The notes below the pieces were generated by a model. The model was not told the DNA's origin. It saw only the letters and a program-made list of their open reading frames with translations, and made no database searches. Source: Tetrahymena thermophila SB210 (lineage: Eukaryota > Ciliophora > Oligohymenophorea > Hymenostomatida > Tetrahymenidae). Taken from it: a DNA stretch of 64,000 nucleotides. The translations under genes were made by a program, and so were the position numbers. Position 1 is the first letter of the stretch; each line of letters opens with the position of its first letter. This document shows, piece by piece, positions 37,401-49,300 of the stretch. Location of the stretch: NCBI RefSeq assembly GCF_000189635.1, contig NW_002476030.1, forward strand, positions 71,165 to 135,164, read 5' to 3'.

Positions 37401-39003
37401 ATGATTATATTTTTAATAGTTAATTTAATTAATAATAAATAGATTGCTTAGATAAGCTGTAGCTGAAATTAATTAGCATGAATCACTATTTGAGATTTTA
37501 GATTAAATAGAATTTGATTGCAACTTAGGTGATATTTTTGATCTTGATGAAGTTTCGGATGGTGAGAGAGAAAATACATCTAAAATTTAAAGAATAAAAA
37601 CTTAAGATAGCCAAAAAAAAGGAAATAACTCTCCAATATAAAACTAAATTAACCAAGAAGAAACAGCTAATGCTTCCAACGATTTTCCAAAAGCTAATAG
37701 AATGAGAGTTTATTTGCAAAATACTGGGTCAACGAATTCATTATCACCAAGAAGCAGTGATTTAAACAAATATCCACAATAGATTCAGTAATCTAAAAAG
37801 TCTTAAATGTGTGTATCTAATTTAGATGAACCAAAGCTTAGTGCATCTGATTTAAAGTCATCAGATGATGATGAAACATCTTCAAATTCTTCCTCTTCGT
37901 CTGATTCATCTAATAGTAAAAGTAGTAGTTCATCAGTATCTTAAAGTGATAAAGCAACTTTATAAGAAAATTCTTTTCTAAAATCTCCCGAAAGTAGAAT
38001 CCAAAATAAAGCTGAATAAAAAAAAAAAAAAACTTCTATTGCTTATTCTCCATCTAAATTAAAATAGCATAATAACGAGAAAGGGTTAGATTAACAATAA
38101 TCTAGCGTATTTAATTACCAAAATACTCATAAATTATCTTCAACTAACCTACAATCAAAAATCTAAATAGAATCAGCTGATAAAATTGAAGAAAAAAATG
38201 TTTCTGAATAAAAAATTCTTAATAAAAATCAAGATAAAAATGAATTAATTTAGCCATCTACTAATAACCATAGTTTAAGTAGTTTTTCATTAATTAGTAA
38301 TCATATAAATAATGAAACAAATCAAATCTAACAGTAAACACCATAAATAAATGATTAAAAGTCCTAATCTTTATTATAATCAAAAACGATAAATGCAAGG
38401 TTATCCTCTAAAAATAGAATATCGTAATAACCATAAGACAGAAGGACTATTAGGGAATCGAGAACCATAAATTAATATGATTTAATTTAATAATCTATTT
38501 AAGCATTTATGAACCAACAGTAAAGGCATAAAAGATAAATTACTTTTCAAGACAAAGAAAATCATAAAAAATAACAACAACAACAACAACAACAACAGTC
38601 ATATTAATAGCAAAATTAATATTCTAAAGGTCTTTCTAATTAAGATAAAAGATAATCTTCACATAAAAATCATTTAGCCTCTATATTTTATCCACCTTAG
38701 CTTCTAGATGAAAATATTTAAAAGTTAGAATAAAAATTACAAGAATTTACAGATCCTCCTGATTTGGTCAATTACTAGATGCTCTAAACTTTTGATAAAG
38801 CTAAGATTTATAAGTATTATTTACCTAATTACAACTATCCTGAAATTGTTTTAAAATGGGTTTAATATTAGAAAAAGCTTCAATTAAAACACAATCTATC
38901 CCGTAGATCATATTAAAAGAAAAAATAGCCAAGAGTTTAGACTAAAAGAAAAATTACATAATAGATACATAGTACTATTGTCTTAAATTAAAATGTATAA
39001 TGA
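34465..39003 (+). CDS. K+ channel D: 6TM, cNMP-binding domain, zinc knuckle
   Basis: Exons 34465-34533, 34587-36032, 36478-37166 and 37443-39003 give 1254 aa. S4 reads KWTKIFKILR, so it has three lysines and one arginine, unlike A-C. The filter is TVGYGD, preceded by TMV instead of TMA. The cNMP domain keeps FGEIS and NQRTL. The zinc knuckle is C-SIC-QSGNH-FSIEC. The tail holds a long Ser/Asp run (about 37855-37945), a polyglutamine tract from mixed CAA/CAG/TAA codons (38572-38598), and the terminal PDLVNYQML...FDKAKIYKYY motif. Exon 3 is 689 nt, against 683 in A-C. Last member of the array. Predicted to be a membrane K+ channel modulated by cyclic nucleotides; co-assembly with A-C is possible but not shown by sequence. 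Confidence 0.95.
38572..38598 (+). repeat. CAA triplet run coding polyglutamine
   Basis: Seven CAA codons flanked by TAA and CAG lie in frame in the channel D tail and encode nine consecutive Gln. Elsewhere the same tail writes Gln mostly as TAA or TAG, so this pure CAA run probably expanded by slippage. Confidence 0.85.
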
Positions 39004-40575
39004 ATGATTAATAGTTAGTTATACAACTTAGAATCAATTAATTCCATTTAAATATTTTCTTTATGACAATATAAGTATCTCTTTATATACCATATATATA
39101 TTATATTTTATACACTATAAACTCTCTATATAGCTATTCTCGAATAATTATTTCTTGAGTAAGAAATATAAATTAAAAAAAAATTTTATTAAATCCTATA
39201 AGCGAATGTTGATTTTAATATTTGATGTTTTATAGTAATTAAAAGTTAATTATGGATGAGAATAAATACTTATTTGTTTGAATTAAAGGTATCAAAATAA
39301 ATTATTTTAATTTTTGTTAACATGGTAAGAATCCTGTTTCAATTATTCTTATTAACATTAATTAAATCACAATTTATATAGATTTGATATTTCTTGTGAG
39401 ATCTAATTAATATTATTTTAATGTATTTGTTTATAATTATTTTTTTTTTCATAAGACAATTAAAATATATCAAAGAGATAATTAAATTAATATTATTTAG
39501 ATAAAAAATATTTTTTATTAAAACACAAAATAAATAAATATAATTATTTATAAATAAGATTTATATTATAGTAGTTAATTTTATTTAAAATTTATTAATG
39601 ACTGACATGTTAATTTTAAAATATAAAAAGTATTATTAAAAATAATTTTATTGATGTAAATCTTATTATAACTATTAATAGTATTTATTTAAACTTACTT
39701 GAACAATATTAAAAAATAAATTTAAACATAAAAAACCTTAAACATTTTAATTGAGATACAAAAATAATTTTTTGAAACAATAATTTACTCCATGTTTATT
39801 AATTTTTATTACTTTTGACATAAAGTAAAAAAATAAATAATATATTTTTCTATTTTTAAACCAAAAGAAATTATTAGTTTTTTTTGTTATTTAAATTTAT
39901 TTTATAAAAGATTCATATGCTTTTTTAAATATTTTAACATCTTAAAGAGGTGGTTTTAAAATTAAAAAGAATTTCAGATTTTTATCCTATAAATTAAATT
40001 AAAATTGCCAGCCGATTTATTATTATTTAAAATTTTAGAAAAAAATACCTGGATTTAAATTTTTAAAATATTATAAAATAAATTATTTTATAAAAAAAAA
40101 CAAAAAAAAAATAAATAAAATTTCTAATTATTTTATATTATTAATTTATTTTAATCCTAAACTGATTACAAAATAATCTAAGACTTAACATAATAAATAT
40201 AAAAACTTGAGTACTATTTGTAATATGACAAGTAAATAAAAATGATTAAATTCAAAATAAAAATTACTAGGAAATCAAAAAATTAAGTTTTAAATTTTTT
40301 TATACGAAAAAGAGGTAAGTAAGTAAACATAGGTTGGGTGGGGAGTTGATTCAATAGTTTTCTAAAAAATAGATAGATAGATTGATTGAATGAATGAATA
40401 ATACTGATTGATTGATTATACAAATTAATAGCCTTTTAAATCTGATTTATTTGATGGAAGAAATTAATGAAATAAATAATTTAAGTTGAGAAAAAAATAT
40501 AATAAATAATTAATATATTTCTAATTAAAAAATATACAAAAAAAAAAAGATAAACTAGAAACAAATTTTTTCTAT
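39004..40575. other. AT-rich intergenic region after the channel array
   Basis: About 1.6 kb, extremely AT-rich. Near 40365-40420 there is a patch of GATA and TGAT/TGAA tetranucleotide repeats, preceded by an unusual G-rich word, GGGTGGGGAG (40335-40344). No gene is visible. Confidence 0.6.
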
Positions 40576-42274
40576 ATGGAAGATATAAGAGTAGAAAGTT
40601 AAAATTTGCTACATGAAAAAAATGAAGAGGATTTTATTGAAATGAATATTTTGAAGTAAGGATGTGGATTTGGATTATTAATAAGTGATTTTAATGAAGC
40701 TGATGAATAGTAGTAGGTTGATAGGGATTTTAGTAAACCCTTTTAGGTTGTTAAATACTATAAAAGATATAATAATTTTTTAGGGAAAGTTGAGGATATG
40801 GCTGTAATAAGCTATCCTATGACCGAGATGATACCTGATAATATCCCAAAAGCTTTACTTTAAAAATATACGAATCTAACCAAAAAACATGAAAACCAAA
40901 AAGACTTGAATAATTAAAACAAAGAAAGTATGTACGAAAATAAAGATATTTAATTGGGATTTTCTGAAGAGTAAATAGAAAGTTTAGACGATTTAAATGA
41001 TGATGATAATTGTGAGTGGACATAAGCTTACAAATTTTGCTAAAATTTTGAAAAATTAATTTATTTAAAAGTTGATTTAGAAAGTCAAATTTAGTTTAAC
41101 AAAATTTTGGGTTAGATAAAGTAGAAGCTTTTAATTGTGGATGATAAATATATTGAACCAAGAGGAGAAAATTTTTTGAGATTAAAGCATCTGAGTTAGC
41201 CAGGAATTAATTATATTAAATATAATGGATAATATCTTATTTAATTCCAAGATTTATAATAATTAATGATTACGTTTACCCGCCTATTTATGGATAATTA
41301 CAATCCAAAACTAGATAGAAATTTATTTGAATTGTTTAAAAAAGGTAACTATATTATTCAAAAATCTAAACCTATTTCTGTTTAAAAAATGGACAGTAAA
41401 TTTTTCTAGTAGCGTAAAATGGAAAAATAAATCGAGAGAAAATAATCACTTGAGTAAGAAGAGATTTAGCCTCATAAAAAAAAAATGAGTAGTCGTGAAG
41501 AGGATATTTAGATGCTATAAGATTAAGATGAAGAAGAAGTAGAATAAAATTAATGCGAATAAAAGTCATACAGCAATAACGATATGGAATAATCAATAAA
41601 GAATTATAATTATTTAGATAAATAAATTTTTGTGAAAGATGAAAGCAGTCACAATATCACATAATCAAAAGACACAGCTGAGACTCATCTAAATTAAGAA
41701 AAAGAAAATAAGTAAGCTGAGCATACTGAAAATTTAATTCCCCAATCTTGCTATTCAAATAAGACCCCTTTTTCCATTTAAGAAAAACAAAAAGACGAAA
41801 TAATAAATTAACCAAATGAAAATTGCAAAGGAATTGTTTTGAAGCAGGAACAATAAACTGAAGAAAATGAAAAGTAAAATATTTTTTGCTTTTCTTTTTT
41901 TTATTTTTATATTTTTTATTTAAATATCATGCAATAATTTATTTATTTAATTAATAAAAATTAGTGCTTAGAAAAATGAAAATTGGTAATTCATTCATAA
42001 GAACGATTATTGCAAAAAAATGTTGAAAAATAAATAATTTATTGATAAATTCAAACAAAAATTACAGAATGGTAGCTAATTTCTTAAAATTTTCAGAATT
42101 AATAAATTTAAATCTTTTGAATAATTTTATGAAGATCATCAAAGTTTATATGATTAAATTTATTTAGCTTACCACTCCAAGAATTCCAAATAATAAACTG
42201 ATTTACTTAAAATTAAATATAAAAATAAATTTAAATAACTTTTTCAATAATTATACTCAGAATACAAACCATGA
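40576..42274 (+). CDS. Unrecognised acidic, Q/E-rich protein
   Basis: Exons 40576-41873 and 41965-42274, with a 91-nt phase-2 intron, give 535 aa. No signal peptide or membrane helix is evident. Residues about 120-270 look globular (NCEWTQAYKFCQNFEKLIYL, KILGQIKQKLLIVDDKYIEP, LMITFTRLFMDNYNPKLDRN) and may be the conserved core. Residues about 275-430 are charged and Q/E-rich, probably disordered. The C-terminal exon (about 433-535) is lysine/aromatic-rich (DYCKKMLKNKQFIDKFKQKL) and could be helical. I do not recognise a family. The gene call rests on a continuous 1.6-kb frame under the ciliate code and a clean intron that preserves it. Confidence 0.75.
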
Positions 42275-43381
42275 GCTAAGATATAAAAAAGAAAAAAATA
42301 AATAAATATTTTGATTTTAATTAAAATAAATAATTCAAACAAATTATAATCGTAATCATCTATCTACAAAAACAATTTTAATAAATTATTAAAATAATTA
42401 AAATTTTTAAATCTGAATTAAGAATCTAAAATGTTTATTTTAATACACTTATTCTAAAAATAAATAATAAAAAAACCTTTATAAGCTTAAAGATTTTTTT
42501 AAATATTTGCCTTATTTATTAGTTATTAATTGATTGTCTGCTGATATTCACTAATTATTTCTAAATGTAAACAAAAAATAAGTTAATAGAAATGCTATTT
42601 TTAAAATTGATATGAATACTACAAGATTATTTTAACTAAATATATTAATTAATAATCAAAATCTGTTTATTACTGAAAATTAAAATTACTCTTTTCATTT
42701 ATATATTTATGCATAATTAATTTAAATTTTATTCTTAATAGTTCTTAATTATATTTTTAACTAACTTTATGATATAATTCTTTTTACTTTGTATATTCTA
42801 TGTTTAATTTGTTTGTAAAATGTAGGAGCAAATAAATTTAATTAATTTTAAGTAAAATTTTTAAATTATTTATTTACAAAACTTTTTAATTAAAATTTTT
42901 AATTAATTTTTGAATTAAAATAATTAAGCTATCTATTTATTTTTTTAAATCTTTTCAAGTTAAAATAAATATTTTGAATGAGGGAGGAGTTGAGTCAATA
43001 GATTTTATTGAAATATTTTCATTTAATTATTAATTAACTAATTTTTATTAATTGAATTGAGATTTGTATTTAGTTTTTACAACAATTTATCAAATAAACT
43101 GGCTCAAATATTCATACATAATAAAAAATAATAAACTGAAAAATTTAATTTTTAATTTATTTTTTGATTAATTGAAATAAAATATTGATTGACACTCACA
43201 AAAATAATAAATAAATAAATATTAATCAATTAATTTAATCTTATTTATTGATATAATCAACCTTCCAAAAGATTAAATAAATACTCAGCATTAATATTCA
43301 AAATATATCTAACTAAATATAGAGACAATTTTATAAAAAAGATACCTAATTAAGCTTATAAATCAATAGGTAGCTTGAGAA
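42275..43381. other. AT-rich intergenic region
   Basis: About 1.1 kb of AT-rich DNA. An in-frame TGA at 43376-43378 directly precedes the next gene's ATG. No gene or structured RNA is visible. Confidence 0.6.
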
Positions 43382-46300
43382 ATGAATTAGTAGTAGCTTA
43401 CTTAGACTTTTAATAAGTGCATTCAAAATGAAAATGATCTTTGGCTAAACTTTTATCCCTTTTTGGATAATGTAGAACAAGAGTATTTATTTATTTAGAT
43501 AGATCATAATAATTCTAAAAATGCTAACTAAACATAAATGAATTTTAACGTTTTTTAAATTAATTAAATAATTAGTGTCGTAGTTAAGGTTTTAGTCGAT
43601 AATGTATAGTAAACAATAAAAGATTAAAAGATTAAAGCTGTATAAAAATATTATTCTCTATAGGTAATTTCAAAAATAGCTATCAACATATTGACATATA
43701 ATTTATCTGTTAATTACAATTTATTTTATTAACTAGCTATTAAAATCATGCATCGTTAACAAAAAAGCAAACAAGCTGGCTGAATATACAGCTAAAAAGT
43801 TATTGCCTACCTTAACAGAAATAGCTAAACACAACAAAGGATCTAATGATCCTAAAAGAGGTTAAAACGTTTTTGGAGCTGGTTAAGGTAACTAATCAAT
43901 CAATCAATCAATCAATCAATAATAATAATTTCTAATAATAGCAAATAAATTAACTAAAATTTGAATAAATTTGTAACAAAAATTATTTTTTTTATTTAAC
44001 TAAAAAAGACAAAGATGCTTCAAACGATTTTTTCTTCCTCCTTTTAGAAAGTATTAAAGCGTGGAGTTTAATTTTTGCAAATATTCCTGAATTTTAGAAA
44101 AATTATAATTCTCTTACTAAAGAGGGTGTTATATTTCCTAAGGAAATGATTAACTATTAAATGGAACTTTAAGAATTAGGAATAAATCCTTCAGGCAATT
44201 CTTCTGGCTAAGCTTCTTATAGTAACATGCAAACTCCTTAACAAAATAATAATTAAAGAAGTTAACAAAACCAACAGCAATAATTAGATCCATAAACTCA
44301 AGAATAAGTAAAAAAGTTGTCTAAATTCCTTTCAAATATAGATTAGAATTTAAGAGTTATAGATAATGCTGATCCATAGTATTTAGATTTTTAAAGTAAA
44401 AAGCATAATTAACAAATAATTATCAACATATTTAAAAAATATTATAAATTAAATAAATAGCTCTTGAACAGTGCATAGGACCTTTGCAAAAATAACTAAG
44501 TAAAATTTCAGAGCCATTAATTTTGTAAGTATTATAGATGCCTTAAACTTAAGAAACTGAAAACTTACAAAAAAAAATGTTTGAGGTCAAAGATTTACTA
44601 GAAACTATTATTAAGCAGTATCAAAAAACTGCTGAAAATCCAAAGATATTTCCTCAAATTATTTCAAATATAACTTCACAGATTTCAATTTATTTACAGT
44701 AATTTATTATATTTTTAATATTAAGATATTCAATTTTATTTCAGTTTTAAATTTTTCAATTATAAAAGGATAATATAATTTATTGTTGTTTGCAAACAAA
44801 TTTCAATCGTCGTTTATTATTATTATTAAAAATATTTTTATTTGAGTTATTTAAAAACGAAAGTGAAAGTTAAAACTTTTTGATGAAGTATTATGATATT
44901 CTAATAAATACTCATTATTTTTCTAAGTTCTAACTGAGAAATAGCTTCTCTTAACGTTTTTATCTACTTTAGATTTATTCTAATTATATATTTTATTTAA
45001 AATTAGAAATAATGCTGATAGCACTGGAAGCTAGATAATGCAACAAGCTCCTCCTCTTCAGCAATAATAACAATAACAGTTTTAATAATTTTAATTTGAT
45101 CAACAACCAAAATCAGCGAGTAAATCGAATTTTAATGATTTTAATAACTTTGGATAGGGATAAACATCTTTTTAGTAGAATTAAGATTTTGCTGGTGCTA
45201 ATTAATACGCATTTGATAATTTTAACGCAGCAGCTCCTTCATTCAATTAATAGAATTAACAATAAAAGTAAGGATTTGATGGTTAAAAAGATGTATTTAG
45301 TGAATTTGGTGGATTTTAAGGAACAGATCTTCCTCCATAATCAAATAATACTTTTGACTAATTTGGTGCTGGATTTGGCTAACCTACTACTCAGAATAAA
45401 GGAAATTAAGACATGAGTGGCTTTGGCTTTGGTTTTGGAGAGTAACCAACAAACTAATTTTAAAACTAATAACAACACGATGATGATCATAATGTTCAAA
45501 AATAATAAGCAGCTTTAGATCCTAGTCATTTTGGATTTGATACCTAAGCTAATTAAATGTAATAAAATGCAAATATGGGTTAATTTGGATTTGATGATCA
45601 CTCTTAAAATTAAGGAGCTAATTAATAATATTCAGCTTAACATTTTGGGTTTGAAGAATAAAAATAAAATACAATTAATCAAGCATTTTCTGGCATAGAA
45701 CCTAACCATACTGATAATTTATCAAGAAAAGCGAGTGTTTTTGAAGATAAATCTAATTAAAATACAAGTTATGATTAAAACAAAAACAACCCTTTTAATG
45801 ATCATCATTCTTAAAATTAGCCTTACGGTTTAGAATAAAATAATTTCGGGTTTAATAATCAATTTGAATAATAAAATCAAGCAGCACACCATGAAGGAAA
45901 TGCTGATTTTTTCTAATCTTAACCTGGCAAAAATTAAGTTAGTAACACTGGAGAACAAGATAACCATGATACTTAGTCTTAGAAATCATAAAAAAATCAA
46001 GGCGATCCCAATTAAAATGCGTTTTCAAGTAAAATGAATATAATTTAAGTTAATTTATAGTTTTAATATAAATTAGCTTTATTAAATAAATGTGCTGTAA
46101 GTTCTTTTTAATTATCACCCATTTATATTAACATCAAAATTTTTTTTGGAAAATATTCAAATTATAATCAAAAATAAATAAAAGGGTTGATGAGTGTTAA
46201 TTTTTAAGAATTTATAATATTTAAAATTATCTTAATTAAAAATTATATTTATTTATTTAAATAATAATTTTAATAAATAAGCACAAAATCACGATATGTA

Positions 46301-49300
46301 TTGGGGAGGAGATTATAACAATTATAATGGAAATTAAAGCAATTAAATAGAAAATCATGAAATCAGCCATAGATAGTCTGAAGTGCATAATGAAGGTTAA
46401 GTTGAAACTACTCAATAAATACAACATTTATCCTAAACAGATGTGTAAAATTAATCTATGTCAAACGATTAACATAAAGTAGGATACGATCATAATGATT
46501 ATAACCAATAATAACCGGTTCATACATAGTAAAGCTAGGGATACAATAATAATGACTATGGAGCTTATGGATGGAACGATCATAATCAACAAAATTAATG
46601 GGGTGATCATAATAATAACTATGGAGGTGACACTCACAAAAATAGTTAAAATTTTAATGATGTGAATTAAAGCTACAACTAAGGACACAATAATGTTTAC
46701 AATGATTATGATCATTATGGGTATAATTACAATTAAAATGAATATAATCCATCTGCTGGTTAAATTAATAATACTCAAAATAGTAGAAGACCTAGTTAAA
46801 CAGATTTCAATTAGCATAATTATAGCAGAAAGTAAAGCTAAACTTTTAGTTAAGCAGGAGGATAATAGTAACTTGATGACTAAAAAAAGGATAGCTAAAG
46901 TGTAAAAGATAGTGTTTATAATGCTGGTCTAACAGACTCTCAATATGATATGGTTTTGAATAAAAATAATAGTGCATATCTAAAATGGAAATAAGAATAA
47001 AATTTTTACAACAATCCTATAATCCCAGATAATGATTACCAAAACAAAGACTTTGATTTAAAACCTGTTGAAAAAAATGTTTATGATCCAAATGAAAATT
47101 ATGACATTTCTCCTCCTCCTCATTAACATGAACCTCAAAACGCATCTTATTTAGATATAAATAAAAATGCAGTAAACACCTCTATGAATGCAGCCAATAA
47201 TGCACCTATGAAAACTGAAGATCTGTTTGGTTAAGATTAAGGCAGTCAACGTAGACAACCAAGTCAATAAAGTGATTACAATTGGAATGCAGGTGCATAA
47301 GTAGCAGGAACTGGGGCAGACACAATGAGTAATTAAGGCAGAAGAAAAGACAGTATATAGAGTAATTCTTAAAATAACTAAAATGTTAACTAGAATCCAG
47401 GTTGGAACGACAATCATGGCTTTGACTTTTTTAATGAGCCTGCACCTTAATAAAAATAGCCTAGCAACTCTTAAATTCCTCAAACAGATTTCTTTTAAGG
47501 TTAATTTTTATTATTTTTAAATCTTTAAAATTATTTATTTCATAATAATTTAGATTAAGTAAAAAAGCAAGTTTTTTTTTGTTTGATTTTATGAAGAAGA
47601 GCATTTAATGAATAAAGCAATTTATATTTAAAACTCAAAATTAAATAATTTTTTTAATTAATCAAACACCCTTAATAAAATAGATTAGGTTGTTGATTTA
47701 AAATGATTAATATAAATTTTATTCTTATAAATTAGATAATACAAGTTAACAAGGAAACAATAGCAAGAATTTGAATAATTCAATTCACTAAAGTAACAAT
47801 AATGATTGGGGATAAAATAATTTTGATTAACATTATGACTTTAATTATAACGGTGGATAAACAAATACAAACGCTAGTTAGTAAAAGATGGATTTTCATG
47901 ATCCAGTAGGTTTTGAGCATTAATAATCATAGCATCAAAGCTAATCTAACTAAAATTAACATGATTTATTTGGAAATGATTTTGTGAATCCATCTTAATA
48001 GGTTGTGTAATAATAACCTTAAAATAATGTGTAATAAAATAATCAATTTGATTTTTTCGATGATAATAATTAAAATACCTATTAGCAGTAAGCTGCTCAT
48101 CCAGAAGTAGAATAAAAGCAATGGTTTAATGATATGAAATAGCCACATGTCGAAGATGATTTCTTCAACAACGTTGGTTCTAAATAATAGTCTTAACATA
48201 CTAATTAAAGTGCTGCAGCTGCTGCTGTACCTGCAACTAATACAAACTTTTTTGACGATTTTGGTACAACTCCTACTCCATAATAGTAGCCATAGCAGTA
48301 AACTTAAGTTCATGACAATCAATTTGACTTTGGGGCATTTAATAACTAAAGCTAACCTTAAGCCTAACCAAGTGATTTATCAAATAACTAAGCACAATGG
48401 AACTAGCCAGATGGTTATTATAAATAATATTAAGAGGATCCTAATTAATAGAAGCAAAAACCACCTGGTTAGGTAGACTTGTTTGATATGGCAGATGCTC
48501 CAAATCCATATTAATAGCAACAGCAACAACAATAATAAAATTAGTTTAACTAACATACCTAACAAAGTCAATAATAAGGCTAAGGAGAAGGAGGATTTGA
48601 TTTTTTCGGATTATATAATTAAAATAATACAAACTAAATGATGAATATGTCATAATAATAACAGCAACAATAGGGAGGTTTTGGTTTCAACCAGTAGGGA
48701 TAGTAATTGTATTAGCAATTTTAATAACCTAGAGAATTAGCTTAACCTGGTAAGGCTAGCAATGTTGGTGATATACTGCCAGCTTATTAACTTTTTAACA
48801 AAATGGTGAGAGATGGAATAGTCTAGACAACAAATGAATTTGACAAAGCTAGAATTGGCATGAAAACCTATAAGATTTTAGAAGTTTCTCCTGAAATCAG
48901 AAAAAGAAATGAAGAATTTTATTAGTAATTAAACAGAGAAGAAGCAATTAAAGGTTTTATGGATGAGTAGAAAAAAGAATTATTAAACAAAAAGCTAATA
49001 GAAACAGATGCTGATAAATCTTCTATAATTGATAAAAAGCTAGAAACTTTAAATGTCTTTTAGCTTTTAATTATTGATAGATAAGATTATTTAGACCCTC
49101 TTAGTCAGTTGATTGTTCCAAAGCCAGTACAAACTTTATCAAAAAGCACATTCGATCCATAGTTTTAATCAATTGTTGGTGCAGTAAAATATTTTTTTAA
49201 TCATTTTCATTTTGACATTAAAAAAATTTTTAGGAACAAAAAGAAAACTCTATAAAAGAGATCAAAGAGCTAAATCAGCAGATAATTGTTCTATAAAATG

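Noticed and set aside
46461-46817. Minus-strand hydrophobic ORF of 118 codons
   Set aside because: Antisense shadow of the N/Q/H/D-rich hinge of the adaptor; AAT/GAT/CAT codons read backwards give Ile, Met and Val. The same applies to minus-strand frames at 47151, 47966 and 48380.
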